Assembly (NCBI GenBank): GCA_019722365.1
Contig: JADFUC010000609.1
Location: 62,001 to 126,000, forward strand
From: Lithospermum erythrorhizon
Lineage: Eukaryota > Streptophyta > Magnoliopsida > Boraginales > Boraginaceae
Direction of reading: 5' to 3'
DNA length: 64,000 nucleotides
Part shown: positions 1 to 11,265 of the stretch, in pieces
Layout of the letters: each line of letters opens with the position of its first letter
Numbering within the stretch: the stretch's first letter is position 1
The notes under the pieces: generated by a model
What the model saw: the letters and a program-made list of their open reading frames with translations, nothing else
Told to the model about the DNA's origin: nothing
Databases searched by the model: none
Position numbers and translations under genes: made by a program

Positions 1-474
1 TTCATGTAAAAACCACATTCACAAATTATTTTTTCGTCTCTTGGTTTTTCATTTTTCAACTGTTACTCAATTTTTAAGGTTGGAATTACATAATGGTGGC
101 GATTTGGAAGCAATACTACTGTCGTGAGAGTAAATAAAAGTTCTGTAATCGTATTCATGGCATGTTAAAAGATGCGTACAATTGGAAGAAATTAGTAAAA
201 ACAAGGAAAACATTCATCTATACCCTAAAAACATAAGGAATGGGGTTCCTCAGCTCTTGCCACTGGTAGATCTCTTGCTTCGTAGTTTTCCTTGATGCCT
301 TGTAGTGACTGATGATGTCAATTTGAGGTTTATATGTGTATTTGTCTGATTATGGATGTGACACATTTAACTTATCTGGTATATTTTTTGTATCAGCGTG
401 CTCTGCTTTCAATAATCTGTATTTAAGTATAAGTTTGTTTACTCATTCTCCTAATATTGCTCCTTTCCCCAAAG
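1..474. other. Upstream part of gene 1, probably intron
   Basis: No exon could be supported here. The stretch ends in a long pyrimidine tract followed by AAAG, a good splice acceptor for the exon at 475. The start of gene 1, including any signal peptide or extracellular domain, must lie in unseen exons here or before the window. Confidence 0.4.
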
Positions 475-3400
475 AATGCAGTGAGCTTTCTCGCCGATCT
501 AGGTGGCCTGTTCAGTTTCAGTATTGGAATTTTCTTTTTCCTTTTGGTACAAGTACGTATCCATCTTTTTTAGTGGTAGTTTTTGTGTCTTTACATCAGT
601 GAACTCTGATCAGTGCCTTATAGTATGGCTAATGATATTGTCAAAGCTATTTCCAGAGCAATAGTTCATGATATACCATCTATACCCTTCCAAATCTACT
701 AACTCACTTCAGGATTGAATATTTTCCAGAACTAATGATGATAACACCTCTGCTAGAATCAAGCACGATCGATTTTCTTCACATTAATTTATCTTTAACA
801 CCAATGCTAGCTATTAGAGTAAGTTTTTGTCCCCACTATTTTCAAACTTAGTGATCAGTCATGTCATTATGCTTTGTTAGAGAAAAAATGGCTTCATTAG
901 AGAGAAAAGGCTCACCCCTCGTTTATAACAAATAGTGATCTGTTTAGCTTTCCTGGAAATTTTAATAATAAATCATATCATATGCTTTGATAGAGAAAAA
1001 AGGCTTTGAAATATTTGATTGCTTGTAATTCAAATATGCCACTGCCATAAGTCATTGTTTATTGTTTGTTGTTCATTTGTAATCTGACTATTAGTTTTCA
1101 TGAGAACTTCCGCCATCTTTAGGCTGAACAATAACTCAAATGATATTTAAGCAACAAAGTTGATAGTTCATGTAAATTAGGAAAGCAAAACTTATTTGAA
1201 GAAAATTAAGTATACGTGATTCTAGTAGATTAGTTAGCATCATTATTGCTGGAAAATATTCAGTCTTAAAAAGTTCCTAAATTGACTTGGAAGGTTAGAG
1301 ATGGTATTTTATGAATTATTGATCCGGAAATATCGAACTAGCTCTGGCAATATCATCATTAGCCTTATAGAACCCGTTTCTTATTTCAAATGTGTTCCAG
1401 AAAATTAATGTGTTTGCAAGAATTCACTAAAGGTAGCTCTTAATTATAACAATGATTTAAAAATGTCGGTTAATCTTTTGTTATTATTCTTCATTGATAA
1501 AGGGAAGATGGTTCATGAGTATGACATCTCAAAATAAAAAAAGGTCAATTTCCAAACCAAATAATCTCCTCCCAATTATTCCCTGGAAACCGTGGAAATC
1601 TAGATATTGCAAATTGATGGAACATCACTTCATTTCCCCCCTAAGGAATGAAGTGAAACTTTAAGTATATTGACTGAGATGGACTGAGTTCCATATTGCT
1701 TCTGTAGTTTCAAGGATTTGCAAGATCTTTCAAAGATCTGCAATGTCACTGAAAGATATGAACTTTATGTTGTGTGACTGTATAAAGCCGAAAGTCATGC
1801 TGTTGGTAGAAGTGAACAAATATGCTTCAGCGTCGAAAATTCATAGTTTCTTATGTTGGCTCTATTTTTATTAGCTCCTATACTACCTGTCCTTTTCTAA
1901 GTTTTATACTCTTATAATTTAACTGTCTATAGTGATGTTGATTAGCCTTATTAAGTGGCTTTGGGAATTTGTAAAGGGCTCATGTGTTACATAGATAGGA
2001 TAGACAGGAATGGATAGAAAACAAAAATTAATTAGATATCTAATGAGTCTAGTAACAGAAATATCCAAATATTGAATGGATATTTACAGTCATAGAGAAG
2101 GGCAACTTGCAGATGTGGTTTCCATTAATGCACAAGTGCAGAATTAGTACCCATCATTAAGAAAGTTGCAAATATGGTCTCTCCAGCGTTTAACGGGATA
2201 GGTAATTTGGGTCTTGTGAACCAAGTCTGCACCATTTGTAAAATATTGCATACTAGATACCAGGATCAGACCTTGCTGGGTACTAAGGATAAACTTCTCC
2301 CTGTAGGAATCTTAATAATTTGAAAGGTTCTCAGTTTACTTGTTGCAGAGTTATTTTTGCGGCAGTGCTTACTTTACCGACATATGATAAAGTGCAGTTA
2401 CCTGTTCTCCTTTTTCTTTTGTAGTGCGAGTATAGGGTTAAAAAGCTCCGGAATGAAGATAGTGTGATGCGAAGGATCAGAAACAGTCGAAAAGCTCAAG
2501 ATCGCTGGGTTAAGGTTAAGTTTTGTTTTATCATTTATTCTAGAATTTTTGTTCTCTCTGACTTTTAATCCGTGCATTCATCTATTTTATGTGTACTTTG
2601 TCAACAACTAACACCTGGCATTCTTTTATGATGAATAGCTGCAAAAATATGTTATGTATACATCAGGACCTTGTTAACTGGATGTGGAATATAGTAGCTT
2701 GATTTATGTGTTCTTCACTTCTTTGTCAACAATTGACACCTGACGTTGTTTTCTGATGAATAGCTGCGAAAATATGTTATGTATACATGGGGACCTTGTT
2801 CACTGGATGAGGAATACAGTAGAGTGAACAATGATACTTGCTGTGGGGTCGTTACAGTCAAATCATCGGACAGAAATGGAGCATTAGAAAAGGGAAAGCA
2901 ACAAAGTCGAATGAATGGCATCCGATTTAGCAAGAAGACAAACTTACCTAGCCACAAGGTAATTCGTCACATTGGGTCTATAACATTATACATTTCTAAT
3001 TCAGTAGCTTATGTGTTTTCTTTTCACTAGTTTCACTATATAAGTATTAGGCTCTATAATAAGCTGTTAGAGCGGATTGTACTCAACTTTGGTATAATCT
3101 AACCTGCTTCTCTCTCCAGAGTTTTTGTGTGTCTGAAGAGTTGACTAATGCCTTAAGTTTAACTTCAGGCTCTAGGAAGTATGCCTGTTCAGGAGGATGA
3201 GATAAAGGACGAGACTACTGGTTCACATTTCACAGATGTTTTCCATGATCAGAAATTCTTCAAAGCTAATGATTTAGTTCTCCCACCACCACCATCACTA
3301 GGTGAGTTATACAGCCCAAATCTCTATTTTTTATGGTTTGAGTTTTTATGGCCCCTCAAACTATTGACTAATAGTCAATTTGATTCATATCATTTTAACC

Positions 3401-4691
3401 TCGGATAAATTGGGTATGGAACTATTCTGTCATATTGGAGTTTCTGCCTGTATAATGCGTTAAAATTGAGAGAATCTGACTTTCAATGAAGGGTAAAAAC
3501 GAAATTGCAAGCAGTGAGCCAAGTTGTTGACCAACATGCTAGTGTAGTGAGTCGGGGCAGGGGCCAGGGCTGGGTAGGACGTGGAGTCCACTATAGAGAA
3601 AGAGGTAGCGGAAAGAGAAGTTAAAGAAAGGAATAAGAATTAGGCTTTGATTCGGAGGCAAAAGCTATTCACGTCTTGTTAAATTATCGAAGGTTTTATT
3701 AACATTAACATGCCCCAACATACATTCGGCGAGGCCCCGCATTCCCGCCTAAGCTTGTAAAGGGTTGCATAAGACACGCCTACCGCGATAGCAACGAGGT
3801 CAAGCTCATCACTCCAAGAGCGAGTGCAAACACTATCACTACTTCCACACGACAGCAAGCCTACGCCACGTGTTATGCATCTAGCCATGTCATACTTATC
3901 CAAAGGTACCAGTGATAAAATCTTCATCTATAAAGTACGTAAATTTAAATATCAAAGTTTAAAATGGAAAAAATTTCGGAGTCAGGCCAGATAATTAGAT
4001 TGTTGTTGTCAAGCCATCCTGGCAAGCTCTTCCAGTTCGATTATTATTCTTGACTTGACTTATTATTATAAAAACGACTCACTATCCACTTGCCCGGATA
4101 CTTAAGGAGGCCAACTATTATTCTAATAAAGTCAGTGCTCTTCCGGCCTCCTAGCTTCCTGCTTGCTTTTAGTTCAGATTAGGATTTCCATAGGTGCTTA
4201 AACAAATGGTCCTTGGATTTAGTCTTTGACCCGTAGTATGAGTAGTTTCAGTTAAATATTATTAATACTTATCATATCAAACAATTACAGCTCCTAAAGT
4301 GCTTACTACATCAATACTGCTGCCTACGATGACTTCCTTGAATGTTTTGTATGATGAAGTTGCAATGTTCAATCTTAGCGTCATTCGAAAAGTAGCCACT
4401 TTTGTTTATACGAACATGACGGGTGTTAAAGATAATACTCTTACCATTTAGTGTTTTCTTGATTGATTTGTTTGGTGCAATTTTTCTCCATCAATGGTTT
4501 ATAATGCAGAACAGAGGAATCCCAATGAAATCAAAGCTTCGGATCTCCAGAATGATTTGCAGAAGTTATATGAATATAATGTTATGTTGAGTGAGAAACT
4601 GGTTGCTGCTCAGTCATTGATCGATGCTATATTAAAGGAGTCGAAGGAGGAGTCACGTTCAGCTATTCCGAGTAGTCCCACGCGAAAGTAG
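475..4691 (+). CDS. 3' part of a single-pass membrane protein gene (family not identified)
   Basis: Six exons join in frame: 475-546, 2425-2514, 2764-2958, 3169-3301, 4291-4422 and 4510-4691 (stop TAG 4689-4691). Each intron begins GT and ends AG and the phases agree (0,0,0,1,1). The first visible exon encodes a hydrophobic helix (VSFLADLGGLFSFSIGIFFF). It is followed by a very basic stretch (KKLRNEDSVMRRIRNSRKAQ), as expected on the cytosolic side of a membrane segment, then a polar tail with a PPPPS motif. The last exon has a heptad-like helix (LQNDLQKLYEYNVMLSEKLV), probably a coiled coil. The 5' end is outside the window or unrecognised. I do not recognise the family, so no function is given. 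The introns of 1.9 kb (547-2424) and 1.0 kb (3302-4290) hold nothing else I could identify. Confidence 0.7.
2596..2822 (+). repeat. Tandem duplication of an exon start (102 bp copies)
   Basis: 2596-2697 and 2721-2822 are two near-identical 102-bp copies, offset 125 bp. Each contains the end of an intron, the splice acceptor and the first codons of an exon. The downstream copy is the functional exon (2764 onward). The upstream copy has the same AG acceptor and LQKYVMYT-like start but meets an in-frame stop shortly afterwards, so it is a dead pseudo-exon. Confidence 0.85.
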
Positions 4692-4833
4692 ATATATGTG
4701 AGATTACTTAGTTAATAGATATATTGATCTTGTATAAAAATTTGTGTGCAGTAAAAAATTACTTACAGATTCGGATGGAGGGAGTATATTTTTTATATTG
4801 TTTACGTTCGTAGGTTAGATATATGTGAGATTA
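4689..4833 (+). repeat. 18-bp direct repeat flanking the 3' UTR
   Basis: The same 18 bases (TAGATATATGTGAGATTA) occur at 4689-4706, overlapping the gene 1 stop codon, and at 4816-4833, where the left LTR of Copia-1 starts. The spacer includes a sequence reading GGATGGAGGGAGTAT (about 4782-4796), which looks like one end of a Stowaway-type MITE; its partner end is not visible. Confidence 0.7.
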
Positions 4834-5129
4834 GTTGGTTTATATTATATGTTCTGTCATTAAAGCTTATGTGCGAAGCTTTGAGGATCAACGAAGAAGA
4901 AAGAGGAAAAGGGAGGGAAAAGAGAGAGAGAAGAGAAAAAAGAATCATATTAGTTAAAAGTTTGTTACACATTAACTGATTCTACACCTCATCTATTCTA
5001 TTTATACACATGTACAATGTGAGCCAATCACAAGATAAGAATTGTTGAGTCAGCACATGCGTCTATCTCCTAATTGACACGGTTCGAGTTCCACGACTCC
5101 ATTTCTTCAATATGCAATATAATTTCACA
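4824..5129 (-). repeat. Copia-1 3' LTR
   Basis: 306 bp, starting TGTGAGATTAG and ending TTTCACA on the + strand. It aligns with 9483-9760 through AGCTTA, the AAAGAGGAAAAG purine stretch and AGCCAATCACAAGATAAGAATT. A TATAAATAG box on the minus strand (4998-5006) is conserved in both copies and is the likely LTR promoter. An AGCCAATCA (CCAAT-type) motif lies upstream of it in transcription order. Confidence 0.9.
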
Positions 5130-5866
5130 GTCCCCCCTCAAGATGGAGGGTTGGGAAACAAACCCTATCTTGAATAACAAGTCTCGAAAATGTGCTCAGA
5201 GGACTCGTGAATAAATTATCCAAGCATGCCTTTGAAGAGACGAACATTAATCTATAACCCTCCTTAAAGCTGTCTCTTATCAAATGATAATCCAACCCTA
5301 TATGCTTTGTTCTCTTATAAAAAATGGGATTTTGAATGATGTGCAAGGCAGATTGATTATCACATCTGACTGGAATAGGAAACACAACTTGCTTTATGTC
5401 TATCAAGATATAGTGCATCCATTTGAGCTCACAAACCACAGAAGCAACATCTACATTTCACCAAAGAAAAAGATCTTCGAGATTGTGTTTCTTCTTTGAT
5501 TTCCAGGACACAAGTGTATTGCCATAGAAAATTCCATAGCCAATCACAGAACTCCTTGTGAAGGGCACTTAGCCCAATTAGCTACAAGATGCCTCGAATT
5601 GACAACCTATATTAGCGTGATAAGACTGCACTACGGGTGACGGATCCCGTGAGTATACCTAACAATATGCAATATAAGCTTCCCGTGATGCACATATAGA
5701 GCTTGCATGAACTGGCCGAGGTAGTGTATTGAAAAGTCGACAGTCTAATGAATTTACATGGCTTCACTAATTAGCTCTCCTCAGATTGCCAGATCGTGGA
5801 AGAAAGGATGCCTATTCGTAGGACTCCAATCAGCCAACAAAAGTGTTTCAGCAACCTTTGCTTGTG
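5125..5866 (-). pseudogene. Copia-1 RT tail and RNase H remnant
   Basis: 5125-5439 is open and encodes the end of RNase H: ELKWMHYIL, CDNQSALHI (with a catalytic Asp) and RTKHIGLDYHLIRD. 5440-5866 is the join between RT and RNase H and is broken by several shifts; no continuous frame remains. The open frame runs a few bases into the 3' LTR. Confidence 0.85.
5130..5149 (-). other. Polypurine tract of Copia-1
   Basis: On the minus strand a purine-rich run with six consecutive G lies directly before the TG of the 3' LTR. This is the expected plus-strand primer of a copia element. Confidence 0.75.
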
Positions 5867-6904
5867 TCATGTTTGTGTCTGAAATGATATCCCATATGTA
5901 TTTCTCACGACAGTATTTTTCCTGACCTTTACTTTTATGCCATGGAAAAATTTAGCAAGGTCCAAATTTTTTATAGTGAAGGCATCATGTAGAAACTTCT
6001 TCATTAGAACAATGTCCTCATCAGAATTCCTTGTGATGAGGATATCATCAACATATACCACTAATGCAAGGAAATATCTATCTTTGTTAAATGTAAACAG
6101 GCAATGATCATGATGAGATTGTGCAAAACCATACTTTGTAATTTGCTCTGTAAACTTCAAATTCCACTGTCTTGAAGCCCGCTTCAATCCATAGAAAGAT
6201 TTTCTCAAATGGCAGACTTTGAGAGATGCAGCTTTGTTGTATCCCTGAGGTAAATCCATATGCATATCCTCATCCAAGAAACCATGCAGAAAGGTATTGT
6301 TTATTTCTAACTGATATAAATTCCACCCTTTTGCAGCTGCCATAGCCAAAAGAATCCTGACAGTTACCACCTTAGCAACATGCGAAAAACTATCAAAGTA
6401 ATCCATCCCTTCAATTTGATTGTAGCCTTTTGCTACCAACCTTGCTTTAAGCCTTTCCACACTCTCATCCTGCTTGCATTTCACCTTGTACACCCACTTA
6501 TAGCCTATGGGCCTATGACCTGCATGAAGATCTACAACATCCCATGTATGGTTATTCTCTAAAGTTACAATCTCCTCTTGCATAGCTTGCCTCCATTCAG
6601 CAGACTCATTTGCTTGTTTGAATGAGTAAGGTTCCTTGTTTGAATGAGTAAGGTTCTTGAATTTTTGACAAAATTGTACAAGAAAAGACATATGTTCAAT
6701 AGAGCTAGAAGACTGATCACTTTGTAAACAAGATGAATAAACTTGATAATCTTGCATCCAAACAGGTAACTGCCTAGGCCTAATTGACTGTCTATTTTGA
6801 CAAGAAGGAACAACAATTGGAATGTTAGCAGACTCATGATCACTAGGAGCATCAAGCAAAGAAAAAGGTGCTTGAGCTAGATTAAGTGAATCCTCAACAG
6901 GCAT
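5867..6904 (-). pseudogene. Copia-1 reverse transcriptase
   Basis: 345 residues, the longest frame in the window. After a serine/proline-rich linker (about 1-110) come EWRQAMQEEI, TWDVVDL, YKWVYKVK and ARLVAKGYNQ, all hallmarks of copia RT. The active-site YVDD is intact (6045-6056 on the minus strand), and FYGLKRASRQW is present. The first catalytic Asp, normally QLDVNNAF, is Glu here (QLEINNTF). A 22-bp tandem duplication at 6613-6656 (offset 22) shifts the frame near the N-terminal linker. Confidence 0.92.
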
Positions 6905-7002
6905 TAGAATAAGGGATTCACTGTGGATTTCAGAAGGAACAGGATCATGATCAATTGGAACAAGTGATAGACAATCATTATTCTGCTCTGGTAGTGTTTG
7001 AT

Positions 7003-7734
7003 CTATGGGACAATACTTGTGCCTTGGAAACGTTTATGATATGGAAAGAGTGTCTCATGAAAAATAATATCTCTAGAGATCAAAATCTTGTGTGTTGACA
7101 TGCAATACACTTTAAAACCTTTTTGGTCACTAGGATATCCTAGAAAAATTCCTGAAAAACTTCTTCGCTCAAACTTTTGTTTGTGTGGTGTAGTGTTAGT
7201 CATATAACACAGACAACCAAAAACTCTCAACTGAGTGACCTCAGGTGGTTTAGAAAATATTATTTCAAAAGGTGACTTCCAAGCAAGCATAGTACTTGGT
7301 AGTCTGTTTATTATATATGTTGCAGTGAGGATGGATTCTCCCCAAAATTTCTTAGGAAAATTAGCCTAAAACATGAGGGACCTAACCACCTGCAACAAAT
7401 GCTTGTGTTTCTTTTCTCCAGTGCCATTTTGCTATGGAGTATACACACAAGTTTTCTGATGTAAAGTTCCATTTGAATATAAATAATAAAAAAATGCTTT
7501 ACTTGTGAACTCTATGCCATTATTAGAGCTTACAGTTTTGACAACTTTGTTGAATTGAGTTTTAACCATTTGAAAGAACTGCATCAGTACATGTAAAATA
7601 TTGCTTTTAAGGCTAATCAAGTAGGTCCATGTACACCTACTATAATCATCCACAATTGTAAGAAAAAATCTAGATCCTGTATTTATAAGCACATGATATG
7701 GTCCCCATACATCTATGTGTATGAAATCAAACAC
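7003..7734 (-). pseudogene. Copia-1 integrase core, mutated
   Basis: Two open pieces (7432-7734 and 7003-7290) cover the integrase core. The first catalytic Asp is present in HIDVWGP. The second, normally in SDNG, is changed to Asn (VSSNNGIEF). The PQQNG stretch carries a stop codon, after which GEKKHKH continues with the third acidic residue (Glu). The second piece holds the C-terminal RVFGCLCY motif common to copia integrases. Loss of the second Asp should abolish integration. Confidence 0.88.
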
Positions 7735-7796
7735 CTCAACAAAGAAGAAGAATGACTTCTGTGTAATATATACTGTTTAGCAAGAGGGCAAACAAG

Positions 7797-8162
7797 TCAA
7801 GGAAATTCAGTAGAAAGCTTTAGTTTATTCAACTGAGGAACATGTTTGATTACAATCTCAGAGACATGACCTAGCCTATTATGCCATATCTCTAACCTAT
7901 CATCAAACATACTATTTACAGAATGCAACACTAGTTTCTTTATTGAAATCGAACTATACAAACAGCTAACAGTATTACTAATAGTCTGTTCATTGAAAGA
8001 ATTGAAATCGCTGCAGAGTCCTTTATTTCCCCGGTCACTGCAAGGACTTTTCAGAATCAAGGCTTTATAATAGATAGTGATTAGCAAAGAAACTGAACCT
8101 AACAGAGGAAGTTTTAACAATTTTGCTGACATACAACAAATTGCATTTGAAAGAAGAAACAT
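7797..8162 (-). pseudogene. Copia-1 GAG-pre-integrase fragment
   Basis: The C-terminal third holds IWHNRLGHVSE, the W-H-x-R-L-G-H signature of the GAG-pre-integrase domain that precedes copia integrase cores. The zinc-binding cysteine pair expected just downstream is lost at the frame break after 7797. Confidence 0.85.
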
Positions 8163-8206
8163 ATAGACAGTCTACTAGCTTTAAATTTGCGTGCAATCGA
8201 CAACAC

Positions 8207-8434
8207 CTATGTATTCTTGATCAAGATAGTAGAATTATCAGGCAAGTGAACATGCTCAAATTGTTTTGCATTTTGTAAAGAGTCAAATATAGCAATATCA
8301 CAACACATGTGAGTTGATGCACCAGAGTCAACAATCCATGAATCATACTTCTTCATAAAAGTAGAATTAGCTCTGAAGGAAAAGCTACTACCTGATAAAT
8401 CAGTGAAATGAATCGTGATGGGAGCTACCCACAC
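8207..8434 (-). pseudogene. Copia-1 aspartic protease fragment
   Basis: Contains WIVDSGASTHMC, the catalytic DSG motif of copia proteases with the usual trailing histidine, about 30 residues in. The frame ends shortly after, so the protease is separated from the GAG-pre-integrase region by a break near 8165-8206. Confidence 0.88.
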
Positions 8435-8600
8435 TACCGGCCCTTCTTGCTTTTCCTACCTTCATCTGGATCAGTGATGCAATCAAATCCTCGCAAATTA
8501 CCAGGCTCGTATTTCACTTTCCATATTTATTGAGCATTCCCGCTTACTACTAACTACATCGCCTCCTATTTGCGCACCATTTTTATTTTCTAGCCACCAG

Positions 8601-8972
8601 CTAGTGGTAACCCTTGAGTTTAAAGCAACCTGCCTTCACATGACCCCTCTTCTCACAATTATCACATTTCAGCTGTGACTTATCAACCATAATATACTTA
8701 CTAGCAGCTGGCTGATAAACACCTCCATTTGGCTGATAATTCCTGACCTGCATAACAAAATTCTCAACAACCTCATGCGCAAAATGCTGCACCTGCCTTT
8801 GATTTTCCACATTAACCACCATTGATTTGTACTTAGACACGAAGGGTAAAGGATCCATGAGCAAAATCTGATTTCTAATGGCTTCATATTCATCATTTAA
8901 CCCCATTAAAAACTGTATTACCCTTTCTTCATCATCCTTATCATATTTCAAGCTAGGTTTCAAATTCATCAA
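8601..8972 (-). pseudogene. Copia-1 gag fragment with zinc knuckle
   Basis: A 123-residue open stretch. It has the UBN2/gag signature around FLMGLNDEYEAIRNQILLMD near the N-terminus and a C-terminal CCHC knuckle (C-D-N-C-E-K-R-G-H-V-K-A-G-C). The upstream part of gag continues to about 9450 on the minus strand but is broken by stops and shifts. Gag forms the particle core and binds the RNA. The GYH after the knuckle is typical of plant copia gag. Confidence 0.88.
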
Positions 8973-9469
8973 TTCATCCCAGAGTCTTTTGATTTTATTA
9001 TAATATCCAACAATCGAATCAGAACCTTGCTTAGTAGAATAAATCCCTCTCCTTAACTCATATTATCTTCGGGCCATTACTCACTCCAAAACCTTCCCTA
9101 ATTTCATTCCACAATTCACTATCATCCGATGCAAATACAAAACCTCTAACCAATTCCTTGGACATTGCATTCAAAATCCATGAGACTAGAGTTGAATTTA
9201 CCTTCTTCCATTGCTTATGCATCTGACTATCAGCTGCAGAACTTTAATTTCACCTGGCAACCCTAACTTATCATTCGGCTGAAAGTGTCAGCCATATCAT
9301 CGAATTCGCTTCCAAAGACGTGTAGTAACGCTTCATTAACAAATCCGATACTAGACTAGACTGGGGAGCGATCGAAGCAAGTAAACAACGGATTATCCGT
9401 TTGATTTTGTGATTGAGCAATATTTTGTGTTTGTTTGATTTGAATCCATTTTATGCTAACCTAACCTGT

Positions 9470-9481
9470 TAGCTCGATACT
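9470..9481 (-). other. Degenerate primer binding site (tRNA iMet type) of Copia-1
   Basis: On the minus strand this reads TAGTATCGAGC, close to the canonical copia site TGGTATCAGAGC, and sits just inside the 5' LTR as required. It differs from the consensus at several bases. Confidence 0.65.
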
Positions 9482-9482
9482 A

Positions 9483-9760
9483 CGCGAGATTAACCGTTTA
9501 TTATATGCTCGCCATTAAAGCTTACGCCGTGCGTTTTCGAGGATTAGTGAAAAAGAAAGAGGAAAAGGAGGAACAGAGAGAGAAAGAATCATATTATTTA
9601 AAGTTTATTACATTAATCGATTCTATTAATCGTGATCTATTCTATTTATACACATGTACACAGAGCCAATCACAAGATAAGAATTATCGAGTCGCCAGAT
9701 GCGCCTATCTCCCACTGGCACGGTTCGAAGTCTCCTAATTGGCACACGCGCCATATAACA
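9483..9760 (-). repeat. Copia-1 5' LTR
   Basis: About 278 bp; shorter than the left copy through small deletions. The TATAAATAG box on the minus strand is at 9642-9650. The terminal TG of the left copy reads CG here, so this end has mutated. The other end closes with AACA at 9760. Confidence 0.88.
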
Positions 9761-10302
9761 TGAAAAATATGTGCATCCATTTTTTCTTTTGTTAATTAAC
9801 TTATTGACTTTGGACTCGTGTATTCGAAGGTTTCAAATGAATTTATCCACGTACGGCCGCCAAACAAGATTCATTAGCTAATTGGAGCACTAATTTTGTA
9901 AAAGTAGATATATTTAAATATATTCCATTTGTTTATATGATTGGTAATTGTTGATTGTATAATTTTCTTTGAACGCTCAAATATAACTTAAATATTTATA
10001 ATTTCATAATCTCAAATACAACTTAAAAATATATTTGTATTACAACAGATTCCTTCCTCGAAAAGTTGGTTAAATTTTAACTTTGGCTATTTGAATTTAT
10101 ATATTTTTTAATGAATGCTAATATTACTACGATAATCTCAATTCAAATCAAATTTCTTCAGGAATTCATATCTCAAGTTTCAGAACTAGATAATTATATG
10201 TCATCATGATACATTTTATTATGGTTATCATTTGTACCACTATGAATACGGTTGCTCGACAATGTAAAATTTTGAAAGTATATTTTGACTATGACTTATG
10301 TT
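9761..10302. other. AT-rich spacer
   Basis: Intergenic DNA between Copia-1 and the first MITE. I see no gene, repeat pair or RNA here. Confidence 0.6.
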
Positions 10303-10534
10303 ATACCTTCTATCTAAATGATAGTAGTTTTCGAAAATCGATATAATTTCGACCATCAATTACTTTAAATTACGATTTCAAATTGTAAAGAAAATAATAT
10401 TATAAAATTATTTTTAAAAATGAATCTAATTATATAAATTTATATTTATTAAAAATAACGAATAATGAAAGAATACTAATAAAGCTTCTATTTCGATTTT
10501 TCAAACAAACTATTAATTTAGATTGAAAGGAATA
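10303..10534. mobile_element. Stowaway-like MITE
   Basis: The left end (ACCTTCTATCTAAATGATAG) and the reverse complement of the right end (TCCTTTCAATCTAAATTAAT) match imperfectly over about 35 bases, with TA at both edges. About 232 bp, AT-rich, no coding potential. It resembles plant Stowaway MITEs (TIR CTCCCTCYGTTC family). Confidence 0.6.
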
Positions 10535-10894
10535 TATTTGCTTCCAACTTATTAATCAATTAAGTTATCTAGAATACTTGGATGGGAAGTAGCCACTCTA
10601 GCAATTAATGCCTCCCTCTCATTCCCTTGAACTTATTTCCCAATTGTTTGAATTTTATTTCTAGTTATATGTGAAAATTGACGCAAGGAGCATTTGAGAC
10701 AAGAAGTGTATAGGAAACAATCAAGACAAGATGGAATGTAACTGAAATGTACAAGGGATAATCAAAACAATATGGATCATAGTCATTTAATGTTAGGGAT
10801 ATAATAGAAAAATAAAATATAAATATGCCTATATATAAAATATAGAATGATAACAAAAAAAAATTGATTTAGGATAACAAGTAAAAAAAAAGGA

Positions 10895-11160
10895 TATTCC
10901 TTCTGTTCCCTTTTACTTATCTTTTTAGGTCAATTTTTTTGTTTCAAATTACTTGTATTTCTAACATAGAAAATTATAATTTTACATTTTCAATGTACCT
11001 TTTGTCTACTTTTTCTTATTAAATTATCAATCGACCAATTATATAGTTTCAATTAATTGTCATTCTATATTTTTAATGTATTTTTTGATTATTTTTTGAT
11101 TTCCTTAATCTATGTATAAATAATTAGTAAGATAATTAAAAGGTAACGGATGAAGTAATA
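10895..11160. mobile_element. Stowaway-like MITE
   Basis: Left terminus TATTCCTTCTGTTCCCTTTT and right terminus (reverse complement TATTACTTCATCCGTTACCT) form an imperfect TIR of about 25 bases, with flanking TA. About 266 bp, non-coding. Confidence 0.72.
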
Positions 11161-11265
11161 GAGAAAGGTAAAACAAACGAACGGTTCATTTAATGATGGA
11201 CTCTTGGAACCTTGATTAGAAGTATACAATATCTTAAATCTCATGCCCATACTTGTACCAACTCA

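Larger units (their letters stand above)
4824..9760 (-). mobile_element. Copia-1: Ty1/copia LTR retrotransposon, inactive
   Basis: Two direct LTRs (4824-5129 and 9483-9760) bound a minus-strand gag-pol. The domain order on the minus strand is zinc-knuckle gag, DSG protease, GAG-pre-integrase, integrase, reverse transcriptase and RNase H. Integrase before RT is diagnostic of Ty1/copia. A degenerate initiator-Met primer site lies inside the right LTR and a polypurine tract abuts the left LTR. Total length (about 4.9 kb) is normal for a copia element. Frames are broken at least five times. No matching 5-bp target duplication is seen (ATATA before, TGAAA after). Confidence 0.92.

Noticed and set aside
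3679..3927. 82-codon minus-strand frame in intron of gene 1
   Set aside because: I could not match it to a retroelement or host domain, and it lies within an intron with no other support.
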